A stretch of 12,951 bases of DNA from DATMTS01 sp035564555 (GTDB taxonomy: Bacteria; Actinomycetota; Actinomycetes; Actinomycetales; Microbacteriaceae), in the NCBI GenBank assembly GCA_035564555.1, contig DATMTS010000004.1, forward strand, positions 1 to 12,951, in the 5' to 3' direction. A program made the position numbers and the translations under genes. The notes under the pieces were generated by a model. That model worked only from the letters and a program-made list of their open reading frames with translations. It searched no databases and was not told the origin of the DNA. Below, in pieces: positions 1 through 6,787 of the stretch (position 1 is its first letter; each line of letters begins with the position of its first letter).

Positions 1-28
1 ATGCCGCCGTCTGCGCTGACGGCGGCAT
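1..28 (-). terminator. Stem-loop downstream of the nucleotidyltransferase gene
   Basis: Positions 1-10 (ATGCCGCCGT) and 19-28 (ACGGCGGCAT) are perfect reverse complements. A further C-G pair (11/18) leaves a 6-nt loop. The stem lies 16 nt past the stop codon of the minus-strand gene that ends at 45, where an intrinsic terminator is expected. The window begins at the hairpin, so a U-tract on the minus strand cannot be checked. The hairpin could also serve a convergent gene to the left. Confidence 0.5.
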
Positions 29-44
29 CCTTGCGTCATTGTGC

Positions 45-737
45 TCACACGTAGAGGTTCGCGCGCTCCAGATCCTCGGCGAAGTCGACCTCGACGGCGT
101 ACAGGTCGGAGATGTCGAGCGGCTCGACGAGCATGCCGCTTCGTTCGATCGCCAACTCGATGCCCCGTTCGAAGTAGTCCTGATCTGCAACCCGCTGCAA
201 TTGGAAGAGCAGTGCGGCCTTGTCGTTGCTCGACACGTAGTTGATGCCGACGGCTTCGCCGAGCCCGCCCTTGACCGTCTTCGAGAGCTTCTCGATGTAG
301 CCCTCGGCGCTCGTGGTGTACTTGACCTCTTCGTCGGACACCTTGGCCGTGTTGACGGTGACGAACGACTGGTCCCGTGCGACGAGTGCCGCCGCCCTCT
401 CCAGCGTTCGCGGGTCGAACACGACATCGCCGTTCATCCAGAGCACGCCGCCGGAAGCGGATGCCTGCAACGCACGCATCAAGCTCTTCGAGGTGTTGGT
501 CTGGTCGTACTGCTCGTTGTAGACGAAGCCTGCATCGGGGAAGGCCTCGATGATGTGTTCGAGCTTGTAGCCGACGACGATCGTCACCTTGGCCTTGGGG
601 CCGAATGCGCGGTGGATGTTGTCGAATTGCTGCTGCATGATGGTGCGGCCGTCACTGAGTTCGGTCAGCGGCTTCGGCAAGGAACGCCCGAGGCGGCTAC
701 CCATACCGGCGGCGAGAATCACTACCTGGGTGGTCAC
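45..737 (-). CDS. NTP transferase family nucleotidyltransferase (sugar- or alcohol-phosphate type)
   Basis: The product should transfer a nucleotide from CTP or another NTP to a phosphorylated sugar or alcohol, making an activated precursor for cell-surface glycans or lipids. The N-terminus carries the nucleotide-binding loop VILAAGMGSRLG, followed by LPKPLTEL with the usual lysine. A metal-binding segment NGDVVFD follows near the middle, and the C-terminus has the EVD-x-x-EDLERA motif typical of phosphocholine or inositol-phosphate cytidylyltransferase-like enzymes (LicC group). At about 230 aa it is a single compact domain with no fused partner. An ATG at 743 is in frame, but AAGGAG abuts it with no spacer; the GTG at 737 has a 6-nt spacer and is preferred. 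The substrate cannot be named: no partner gene such as a CDP-alcohol phosphatidyltransferase lies in the window. Confidence 0.85.
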   Translation of the reverse strand: MTTQVVILAAGMGSRLGRSLPKPLTELSDGRTIMQQQFDNIHRAFGPKAKVTIVVGYKLEHIIEAFPDAGFVYNEQYDQTNTSKSLMRALQASASGGVLWMNGDVVFDPRTLERAAALVARDQSFVTVNTAKVSDEEVKYTTSAEGYIEKLSKTVKGGLGEAVGINYVSSNDKAALLFQLQRVADQDYFERGIELAIERSGMLVEPLDISDLYAVEVDFAEDLERANLYV

Positions 738-743
738 TTTCAT

Positions 744-749
744 CTCCTT
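744..749 (-). promoter_or_regulatory. Ribosome binding site AAGGAG that decides the nucleotidyltransferase start
   Basis: On the minus strand AAGGAG is immediately followed by ATG (743-741), AAA and then GTG (737-735). A Shine-Dalgarno needs a spacer of several bases, so it fits the GTG (6 nt) and not the ATG (0 nt). Confidence 0.55.
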
Positions 750-825
750 GAGGTTGTGCGCAGATGACCTCTCGGGTGCGGCGACGATGCTTTTCGATTG
801 CGTGTCGCCGAAGGTTCACTGATAC

Positions 826-843
826 GCGTGTGCAAAGACACGC
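826..843. repeat. Small inverted repeat in the divergent intergenic region
   Basis: GCGTGT (826-831) and ACACGC (838-843) form a perfect 6-bp inverted repeat around GCAAAG. It sits in the 260-bp gap (738-997) between the divergent nucleotidyltransferase and ABC-transporter genes. It could be an operator half-site pair or chance. Nothing else in the gap is convincing beyond the -10 box at 986 and the AAGGAG site. Confidence 0.2.
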
Positions 844-985
844 CGTCGTGCCTTTAATAGCGTAAGGGCGTGCCTCCGACGGGGGTCGAGTCGTTGCGCG
901 ATCGTGACCAAGCTCACGGGTGATACCTAGGGATGGTTTTTCGCCGGTTTCCGGCCTGCACCGCGTTGCGCGCTGCCGCGCTTGA

Positions 986-991
986 TACGTT
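986..991 (+). promoter_or_regulatory. Candidate -10 box of the ABC transporter operon (leaderless mRNA)
   Basis: TACGTT fits the actinobacterial TANNNT -10 consensus and is followed by 6 nt (AGCGGG) and the GTG start at 998. Transcription would begin at or next to the start codon. There is no good Shine-Dalgarno and no strong -35 hexamer. Confidence 0.5.
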
Positions 992-997
992 AGCGGG

Positions 998-2680
998 GTG
1001 ACTTCCGAGCCCCGGGGAAACCGGAATCCGACGACAGTGGCAGCCGATATCGAAACGGATGCCGATGCCGCTGCGCCCGCGCCTCGCACGCCTGTAGCAA
1101 AGAAGTCGCCCGCACGAAAACCGGCCGCGAAGACGGCTGCCGACCGCGTCGCGCCGACATCCGTTGCCAAGAGTGCGGGCCCGGTCGATTCGGAGGCCAC
1201 GGAGCGCGACGTTGAAGAAGGTGGGCCGATCCGCTCGGGCTCCGCCGCTGCGGCCGAGACCCACACTCGGGCACCTCGTGCCCGCACGAACCCGGCCGGC
1301 CGCATGGGGACAAGTGCTCGCGCCGGCCAGAGTCCGAGCCGGGCGGGGACGACTGCACGTGCGTCGGGTGCACGTGCTGCGGGTGCACGGTCTTCCGACA
1401 GCGCTCGCGGCAGTGTCACGGGAACCGACGCCGCCGAGCCGATCACCCGGGTGTTGAAACCCGCCCCGGAGAAGAAGGCCGCCGAGACGAGACCCGCCCC
1501 GGAGAAACCCGCCGCGAAGAAGGCTGCCGAGAAGAAGCCCGCCGCGATAAGCCCTGCCGAGAAGAAACCGGTCGAAAAGAAGTCCCCTGCGCCGAAGACG
1601 ACGGCCAAGAAAGGCACGGTCGCAGAGGCACCGGCAAAGCAGGCGCCGACCGAGACATCCGCTGCGCAGACGCCTGATGCCGAGAGCGCGCTCGAACTTC
1701 TGTTGAGTGCTGAGGTCGAGCCCGCGCCGGCAGCGCAGACGGCGCGCGCTCCGCAAACCGAAACCCTGCGGCGGCCCGAACCCGCACTCCAACTCGAACC
1801 CGACCCCGAACTCATACTCCAACCCGTGATCGCGCCCGGGCTCGAACTCGAATCGCTGCCGGCCCACGTGCTGCCGCCCCAACCCGTCATCCCGCCGACC
1901 GCGCCCGATGCCGCGACAGCCCCCGTGGTGCTCTCGATCCGCGATCTGCACAAACGGTTCGGCTCGAACGTCGCCGTGGACGGTATTTCCCTCGACGTGC
2001 GTCAAGGGTCGTTCTACGGCATCGTCGGCCCGAACGGAGCGGGAAAGACGACGACCCTGTCGATCGTCACCGGGCTGTTGCGACCCGACGCGGGTCGGGT
2101 CGAGGTGCACGAGATCGACGTGTGGAAGAACCCGATCAAGGCGAAGCGAACGATGGGGGTGCTGCCCGATCACCTGCGACTCTTCGACAGGTTGACCGGC
2201 GCGCAGCTGCTCTTCTACTGCGGCACCTTACGCGGGCTCGATCCCGCGACCGTACGCCAGCGCTCTGCCGATCTCGCCGCCGCCTTCGGCCTCGAGGATG
2301 CGCTGCGCCGGCTCGTCGCGGACTACTCGGCCGGCATGACCAAGAAGGTGGCGCTCGCGTGCGCCATGATCCACTCGCCGCGACTACTCGTGCTCGACGA
2401 GCCGTTCGAATCGGTCGACCCCGTTTCGGCCGCGAATGTCATCGAGATCCTGCAACGCTACGTCGCCGGAGGCGGCACGGTCGTGCTCTCCAGCCATGGC
2501 ATGGACCTGATCCAGCGCATCTGCGACAGCGTCGCGATCATCGTGGGCGGTGTTGTTCTCGACGCGGGAACCGTTGACCAGGTGCGCGGCGAGAAGAGCC
2601 TTGAAGACCGCTTCGTCGAACTTGCCGGCGGACGCAAAGCCGCGGAGGGGATGGAATGGCTGCACAGTTTCTCGGACTGA
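998..2680 (+). CDS. ABC transporter ATP-binding protein with a long disordered Lys/Ala/Pro-rich N-terminal extension
   Basis: The C-terminal domain (about residues 311-545) is an ABC ATPase. It has Walker A GPNGAGKTTT with Lys350, a signature-like YSAGMTKKVALA, Walker B LLVLDEPFESVD with Glu468, and the H-switch SSHGMD. It should power the membrane protein encoded directly downstream, giving a two-gene exporter of the ABC-2/daunorubicin-resistance style; the substrate is unknown. The first 310 residues are unusual. They are rich in Ala, Pro, Lys, Arg and Thr, contain no Phe, Tyr, Trp or Cys before Phe321, and include an EKKPAA-like tract (residues 152-207) resembling histone H1-like tails, followed by an acidic Pro/Leu/Glu stretch. 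Typical ATPases of this class have about 230-320 residues in total. The GTG at 998 is chosen because a TANNNT box lies 6 nt upstream and the frame is open throughout. A start near 1925 would give a normal-sized ATPase, but no ribosome site is visible there. Confidence 0.85.
   Translation: MTSEPRGNRNPTTVAADIETDADAAAPAPRTPVAKKSPARKPAAKTAADRVAPTSVAKSAGPVDSEATERDVEEGGPIRSGSAAAAETHTRAPRARTNPAGRMGTSARAGQSPSRAGTTARASGARAAGARSSDSARGSVTGTDAAEPITRVLKPAPEKKAAETRPAPEKPAAKKAAEKKPAAISPAEKKPVEKKSPAPKTTAKKGTVAEAPAKQAPTETSAAQTPDAESALELLLSAEVEPAPAAQTARAPQTETLRRPEPALQLEPDPELILQPVIAPGLELESLPAHVLPPQPVIPPTAPDAATAPVVLSIRDLHKRFGSNVAVDGISLDVRQGSFYGIVGPNGAGKTTTLSIVTGLLRPDAGRVEVHEIDVWKNPIKAKRTMGVLPDHLRLFDRLTGAQLLFYCGTLRGLDPATVRQRSADLAAAFGLEDALRRLVADYSAGMTKKVALACAMIHSPRLLVLDEPFESVDPVSAANVIEILQRYVAGGGTVVLSSHGMDLIQRICDSVAIIVGGVVLDAGTVDQVRGEKSLEDRFVELAGGRKAAEGMEWLHSFSD
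1451..1618 (+). repeat. Degenerate coding repeat: (A/P)EKKPAA-type tract
   Basis: Within the ATPase N-terminal extension, about 56 codons repeat variations of GAGAAG(A/C)..CCCGCCGCG. They encode units such as APEKKAAE, APEKPAAKK, AAEKKPAA, PAEKKPVEKK and APKTTAKK. Composition and periodicity resemble lysine-rich tails of histone H1-like proteins and mycobacterial HupB. Such tracts expand and contract easily. Confidence 0.6.
2644..2650 (+). promoter_or_regulatory. Ribosome binding site of the permease gene, inside the ATPase gene
   Basis: GGAGGGG lies 5 nt before the ATG at 2656, within the last codons of the ATPase gene. An ATG at 2651 is in the ATPase frame and is not used as a start. The site fixes the 25-nt overlap of the two genes and implies coupled translation. 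Confidence 0.7.
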
Positions 2681-4236
2681 AACTGCGCTTGATGGGCAAC
2701 GCGTTCCGGCGCAGCCCATGGCAGGTGTTCGGGCTGGCGATCGGCTTGCTCTACGGCGCCATGGTCACGGTCGTCGTCGTGGTGCTGCTGATCGACGCCC
2801 GGCTCGTCGATGACCTGGGACCGGTGCGTGACCTGGTCGTGATCGGCGGTGGCGTCGTGATGCTCGGGTTCCTCGTTCTGCCTCTGCTGTTCGGAGTCGA
2901 TGACACGCTCGATCCGCGCGCGTTCTCGTTGTTCGGCATGCCCACCAGCCGTCTCGCCACCGGCCTGGCGATCGCAGCCCTGATCGGCATCCCTTCGATC
3001 GTGCTGGGCATCTGCTCGCTGGCCACCATCGTGACGTGGTCGAGGGGCGTGGTCCCCACGCTCGTCGCGATACTGTCGGCGGTCATCGCTACTGCCACCT
3101 GCACTCTCGGCGCACGCGTCACGACCTCGATCGCGGCGTTCTTTCTGGCGACGCGCCGGGCCCGTGAGGTCGGGGGAGTCGTCGCGATTCTGTTGATCGT
3201 GATGGTGTCTCCCTTGATCGTCTTCCTGATCAGCGTCGACTGGCGACGCGATGGCTTGCGCGTGCTGCACGCGATCGCCGACCTCGCCGCGTGGACACCG
3301 CTCGGTGCCGTCTGGGCGGCTCCGGCCGATGCGGCCATGGGCAACGGCGGCCCCGCCGTGATCCAGGTGCTGATCGCTCTCGCGTTTCTCGCCGTCATGT
3401 GGCTGGCTTGGCGGGCGCTGGTGGCCAAGATGCTCGTCACACCGGCCCGGGCGGCGTCCGCCAAGACCTACGCCGGGCTCGGCTGGTTCGGACGCATGCC
3501 GGGCATCCCTGCCGGAGTGGTGGCGGCCCGTAGCATCACCTACTGGGGCCGCGATGCCCGGTACTGGGTCTCCCTGGTGATGATTCCCCTCGTGCCCGCT
3601 CTGCTGGTGGTCGCGTTCACGGTCGTGCATGTGCCGATCGGGCCGAGTCTCGCGTTGCTGCCGTTACCGATCATGTGCCTTTTCCTCGGCTGGGCCATTC
3701 ACAACGATGTCGCCTATGACGGAACCGCCGTCTGGCTGCATGTTGCGACAGGCACCCGCGGCGCCGCCGACCGGATCGGACGACTCGTACCCATCGTTCT
3801 GATGGGCGTACCGCTGATCGCGCTCGGCTCGGTGCTGACCGTGCTGGCATACGGCGATTGGAGCGCGTTGCCGGCGGTGGCGGGCGTGAGCACAGGGGTG
3901 CTGTTGAACGGCATCGGGCTCTCCAGCATCACCTCTTCGTTGTTCCCGTATCCGGCGCCGAAGCCCGGAGACAGTCCGTTCGCCCAGCCGCAGCACACCG
4001 GCGCGACCGCCGCATTCGTGCAATCGATCAGCTTCGTGTTGATCGTGCTGTTGTCCGCGCCCTCCATCGTGCTCGGCGTGCTCGGCGTGCTGCTCGGGGC
4101 CGGATGGTTCCTCGGCGCGCTGTGGCTCGGCATCGGGGTCGGCGTGGTCGTGCTGGCCGGTGGAGTCGTGCTCGGCGGGCTCGTCTTCGAGCGGCGCGGG
4201 CCGGAGATCATGGCGTCCGCGCTGCAGTCCGGCTGA
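2656..4236 (+). CDS. ABC transporter permease, multi-spanning membrane protein
   Basis: This 526-aa protein is almost wholly hydrophobic, with about twelve candidate transmembrane segments. A cytoplasmic-looking N-terminus (KLRLMGNAFRRSPWQ) precedes the first span at about residues 22-46. A charged central region (about 255-300, with AKTYAGLGWFGRMPG and SITYWGRDARYW) separates two halves, suggesting two six-helix bundles in one chain. It has no ATPase motif and overlaps the upstream ATPase gene by 25 nt, so the two almost certainly form one transporter. Layout and length match large actinobacterial permeases partnered with single ATPases, usually annotated only as a transporter or membrane protein. 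It has no signal peptide and no extracytoplasmic substrate-binding domain, and no binding-protein gene is nearby, which favours export over import. The substrate is unknown. Confidence 0.8.
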   Translation: MAAQFLGLKLRLMGNAFRRSPWQVFGLAIGLLYGAMVTVVVVVLLIDARLVDDLGPVRDLVVIGGGVVMLGFLVLPLLFGVDDTLDPRAFSLFGMPTSRLATGLAIAALIGIPSIVLGICSLATIVTWSRGVVPTLVAILSAVIATATCTLGARVTTSIAAFFLATRRAREVGGVVAILLIVMVSPLIVFLISVDWRRDGLRVLHAIADLAAWTPLGAVWAAPADAAMGNGGPAVIQVLIALAFLAVMWLAWRALVAKMLVTPARAASAKTYAGLGWFGRMPGIPAGVVAARSITYWGRDARYWVSLVMIPLVPALLVVAFTVVHVPIGPSLALLPLPIMCLFLGWAIHNDVAYDGTAVWLHVATGTRGAADRIGRLVPIVLMGVPLIALGSVLTVLAYGDWSALPAVAGVSTGVLLNGIGLSSITSSLFPYPAPKPGDSPFAQPQHTGATAAFVQSISFVLIVLLSAPSIVLGVLGVLLGAGWFLGALWLGIGVGVVVLAGGVVLGGLVFERRGPEIMASALQSG

Positions 4237-4249
4237 TCGCATCGCGACG

Positions 4250-4255
4250 TAGACT
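4250..4255 (+). promoter_or_regulatory. Candidate -10 box of the DUF3039 gene (leaderless mRNA)
   Basis: TAGACT fits TANNNT and is followed by 6 nt (TAGCGC) and the ATG at 4262. There is no Shine-Dalgarno between. It lies just after the permease stop, so the small gene has its own promoter and need not depend on the exporter operon. Confidence 0.55.
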
Positions 4256-4261
4256 TAGCGC

Positions 4262-4546
4262 ATGCATGAGTCGAGCATTTCGGAGCCCGGCGGCGCGCCC
4301 GACAGTGGCGGCACGACGACCCTCGACCGCGAGCTCGAAGAGCTGCTGCAGAACGAGGTCTTCGAGCCGGGCGATCACGAGCGTTTCGCGCACTACGTGA
4401 AGAAGGAGCAGATCCTCGAATCTGCGATGACGGGCAAGCCGGTCAAGGCGCTTTGCGGCAAGAAGTGGACTCCCGGCCGCGACCCGGAGAAGTTCCCGAC
4501 CTGCCCCACCTGCAAAGAGATCTACGAGCGTCTCCGCGACGAGTGA
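4262..4546 (+). CDS. DUF3039 family small protein, possible zinc-binding
   Basis: This 94-aa protein matches the actinobacterial DUF3039 family by its core: GDHERFAHYVKK, then a segment ending in TGKPVKALCGK-x-W-x-PGRDP, then a C-terminal CPTCKEIYE. The function is unknown. His39, His44, Cys65, Cys81 and Cys84 could together bind one metal ion; the last two form a CxxC. The first 20 residues are Gly/Ser/Thr-rich and look unstructured. The ATG at 4262 is preferred because a TANNNT box lies 6 nt upstream. The gene converges on pncB with only 7 bp between the stop codons, and no terminator hairpin is visible in that gap, so the two transcripts probably overlap at their 3' ends. Confidence 0.85.
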   Translation: MHESSISEPGGAPDSGGTTTLDRELEELLQNEVFEPGDHERFAHYVKKEQILESAMTGKPVKALCGKKWTPGRDPEKFPTCPTCKEIYERLRDE

Positions 4547-4553
4547 ACGCGCG

Positions 4554-5870
4554 TCACAGATAGAGCGTGGGCAGCACAGGGTCGCCTCGGCCCAGGCGGA
4601 ACGCCTCTTCGGGCAACTCGTCGATGGCCCGAGCGCGGTGTTCGCGGGCGGCGGCCACTCCGGCGCGACCGAGGAACTCGGCGACCGGTACGCCGTCTTC
4701 CACCAGCGGCACCAGCAGGGTGCGGCCCGTGTCGTCGATCGTGCCGGAGGCATCCCGCACGATGTGAATCGCCTCTGCCACGGCGACGCCGGAGGAATCC
4801 AGCCGCCTGATCGGTTCCTTGCGGCCGCCGACGGATGCCTTGCCGTCCGACTTCTTCGCCACGGACACCCAGTCGCCGTTCTCGTCACGGTGCGCCACGA
4901 GTTTGTAGACCATTCCCGACGCCGGGGCGCCGGAACCCGTGACCACGGCAGTGCCGACACCGTAGGAGTCGACCGGCGATGCGGCGAGAGCGGCGATCGT
5001 GTATTCGTCGAGATCGTTCGTGACCGTGATCTTCGTGTTCACGGCCCCGAGCGAGTCCAGGTGCTCGCGCACGGAGACGACCAGTTTGGGAAGGTCGCCG
5101 GAGTCGAGTCGGACCGCGCCCAACTCCGGTCCCGCGACCTTCACCGCCGTCTCGATCGCAGCGTGCACGTCGTAGGTGTCGACGAGCAGCGTGGTACCGG
5201 AGCCGAGCGTCCGCACCTGCGCGCGGAAGGCATCCTCCTCGCTGTCGTGCAGGAGGGTAAATGCGTGCGCCGCGGTGCCCATCGTCGGCACTCCCCAGCG
5301 GCGGCCCGCTTCGAGGTTCGACGTCGCCTCGAAACCGGCGATGAACGCGGCACGGGCAGCCGTCACCGCGGCGTGCTCGTTGGCGCGACGTGAGCCCATT
5401 TCGGCGATCGGTCTGCCGACGGCGGCGGATATCATCCGCGCGGCGGCGCTGGCCACCGCCGAGTCGTAGTTCAGCACGCTGAGGATCAGCGTCTCGAGCA
5501 GCACGCCCTCGGCGAACGGAGCATCCACCACCAGGATCGGCGAACCGGGAAAGTACAGCTCGCCTTCGCGATACCCGCGCACGCTGCCGTTGAAGCGGTA
5601 ATTCGCGAGCCAGTCGAGCGTGGCAGGCCGAACGACCCGGCTCTCGCGCAGCCAGTCGAGTTCCTCGTCGCCGAATCGGAAGTCCTCGATGAGTTCGAGC
5701 AGGCGCCCGGTGCCGCAGACCACGCCGTAGCGACGGCCGCCAGGCAGGTGTCGGGAGAAGGCTTCGAAGACGCACTCCCGCTCGTGCGTCCCCGCTTCGA
5801 GCGCCGCGTCGAGCATCGTGAGCTCGTACCTGTCGGTGCGTAAGGCCGAGGACGTCGAAGGCGCGGTCAC
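4554..5870 (-). CDS. pncB: Nicotinate phosphoribosyltransferase
   Basis: This enzyme makes nicotinate mononucleotide from nicotinate and phosphoribosyl pyrophosphate in the cytoplasm, the entry step of NAD salvage (Preiss-Handler pathway). At 438 aa it has normal length for the actinobacterial form. The N-terminus has the family signature TDRYELTMLDAAL. GTAAHAF supplies the catalytic histidine that is phosphorylated by ATP (His202). VRLDSGDL lies at about residue 255, and the phosphate-binding loop SYGVGTAVVTG follows. The start is GTG at 5870, with a TAGGCT -10 box 6 nt upstream and no Shine-Dalgarno, so the mRNA is probably leaderless. It is divergent from murI, with 43 bp between the start codons, and convergent with the DUF3039 gene. 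No NAD-responsive operator was recognised. Confidence 0.95.
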   Translation of the reverse strand: MTAPSTSSALRTDRYELTMLDAALEAGTHERECVFEAFSRHLPGGRRYGVVCGTGRLLELIEDFRFGDEELDWLRESRVVRPATLDWLANYRFNGSVRGYREGELYFPGSPILVVDAPFAEGVLLETLILSVLNYDSAVASAAARMISAAVGRPIAEMGSRRANEHAAVTAARAAFIAGFEATSNLEAGRRWGVPTMGTAAHAFTLLHDSEEDAFRAQVRTLGSGTTLLVDTYDVHAAIETAVKVAGPELGAVRLDSGDLPKLVVSVREHLDSLGAVNTKITVTNDLDEYTIAALAASPVDSYGVGTAVVTGSGAPASGMVYKLVAHRDENGDWVSVAKKSDGKASVGGRKEPIRRLDSSGVAVAEAIHIVRDASGTIDDTGRTLLVPLVEDGVPVAEFLGRAGVAAAREHRARAIDELPEEAFRLGRGDPVLPTLYL

Positions 5871-5876
5871 GCTGCC

Positions 5877-5882
5877 AGCCTA
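5877..5882 (-). promoter_or_regulatory. Candidate -10 box of pncB
   Basis: On the minus strand TAGGCT is followed by 6 nt (GGCAGC) and the GTG start at 5870. The hexamer is the reverse complement of the murI -10 box region and lies exactly 17 bp from it, in the place where the murI -35 element would be. Confidence 0.55.
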
Positions 5883-5899
5883 TCGATCACCGACGCCGG

Positions 5900-5905
5900 T
5901 AGGCT
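5900..5905 (+). promoter_or_regulatory. Candidate -10 box of murI
   Basis: TAGGCT is followed by 8 nt (TGAGCACC) and the GTG start at 5914. It is identical to the pncB -10 box on the other strand and occupies that promoter's -35 position. No independent -35 hexamer is seen for either gene. Confidence 0.5.
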
Positions 5906-5913
5906 TGAGCACC

Positions 5914-6747
5914 GTGACGGACGCACCCATCGGCATCTTCGACTCGGGCGTCGGCGGCCTCACGGTGGCGCGGGCCGTGCGCGATCAGCTGCCGAACGAG
6001 TCCATCCTCTATGTCGGCGACACCGCACACTCGCCCTATGGTCCCAAGCCCATCGCCGAGGTTCGCGCGTATGCGCTCGAGGTGCTCGACCTGCTGGTCG
6101 ACCAGGGCGTCAAGATGCTCGTGATCGCCTGCAACACGGCGTCGGCAGCCATGCTGCGGGATGCCCGCGAGCGATATGACATGCCGGTCGTTGAGGTCAT
6201 CCAGCCGGCTGTGCGTCGTGCCGTGTCCACCACCAAGACCGGGCGGGTGGGCGTCATCGGAACCTCCGGAACCGTCAATTCGCGCGCCTATGAGGACGCC
6301 TTCGCGGCCGCCCCCAGCCTCAGGCTGTTCACTCAGGCGTGCCCGCGCTTCGTGGAGTTCGTGGAAAACGGCGTGACGAGCGGCGACGAGCTGCTCAGCA
6401 CGGCATCCCGCTACCTGAGCCCGTTGCGTGATGCGCGCGTGGACACGCTCGTGCTCGGCTGCACGCACTACCCCTTTCTGAAGGGCGCCATCTCCTACGT
6501 GATGGGTGAAGACGTCGCACTGGTCTCCAGCGACGTCGAGACCGCCAGCGACGTGTACCGGGTGCTCGTCGAACGCGGTCTCGAGCGTGTCGCGACCGGA
6601 GCACCGAGCCTGCGTTACGAAGCCACCGGTACCGACACGGACGCCTTCCTGCGCTTGGCACATCGGCTCGCCGGACCCGAAGTCTCCCGCGTCGAGGTCG
6701 CCCAGACCGGCGTGATCGATCTGCCCACGGCATCCGCGCATAGCTGA
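5914..6747 (+). CDS. murI: Glutamate racemase
   Basis: The enzyme converts L-glutamate to D-glutamate for the peptidoglycan stem peptide; it needs no cofactor and uses two cysteines. The 277-aa protein has the N-terminal GIFDSGVGGLTV (Asp10, Ser11), VGDTAHSPYG, the first catalytic cysteine in ACNTA (Cys73), a VGVIGTSGTV segment, and the second catalytic cysteine in LGCTHYP (Cys183). Length and motif order are normal. The frame is open upstream to 5818, but that would run through the pncB start and both promoters. The GTG at 5914 is chosen because the family motif begins six residues later and a -10 box lies just upstream. It is the first gene of a likely operon with rph (40 bp downstream) and rdgB. 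Confidence 0.95.
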   Translation: MTDAPIGIFDSGVGGLTVARAVRDQLPNESILYVGDTAHSPYGPKPIAEVRAYALEVLDLLVDQGVKMLVIACNTASAAMLRDARERYDMPVVEVIQPAVRRAVSTTKTGRVGVIGTSGTVNSRAYEDAFAAAPSLRLFTQACPRFVEFVENGVTSGDELLSTASRYLSPLRDARVDTLVLGCTHYPFLKGAISYVMGEDVALVSSDVETASDVYRVLVERGLERVATGAPSLRYEATGTDTDAFLRLAHRLAGPEVSRVEVAQTGVIDLPTASAHS

Positions 6748-6777
6748 ACGCCCCGGCCCCACCTGCCCGAACGAAAC

Positions 6778-6782
6778 GAGGA
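6778..6782 (+). promoter_or_regulatory. Ribosome binding site of rph
   Basis: GAGGA lies 5 nt before the GTG at 6788. Unlike murI upstream, rph has a normal Shine-Dalgarno, as expected for an internal operon gene. Confidence 0.55.
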
Positions 6783-6787
6783 ACACC

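Noticed and set aside
937..955. T-run plus GCCGG-TTT-CCGGC hairpin as an intrinsic terminator
   Set aside because: On the plus strand the T-run precedes the hairpin, and on the minus strand the hairpin is followed by A, not T; no gene ends there.
697..2173. Two long minus-strand open frames opposite the ABC ATPase gene
   Set aside because: They mirror the low-complexity Lys/Ala/Pro coding region on the other strand, carry no family motif and overlap the gene with clear ABC motifs; GC-rich DNA keeps antisense frames open.
2458..3630. Long minus-strand frame rich in His, Asp, Gln and Arg opposite the permease
   Set aside because: Its composition is that of antisense to a hydrophobic gene, and it has no recognisable domain.
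5818..5913. Longer murI start at 5818
   Set aside because: It would run through the pncB start and the divergent promoters; the family motif starts right after the GTG at 5914.
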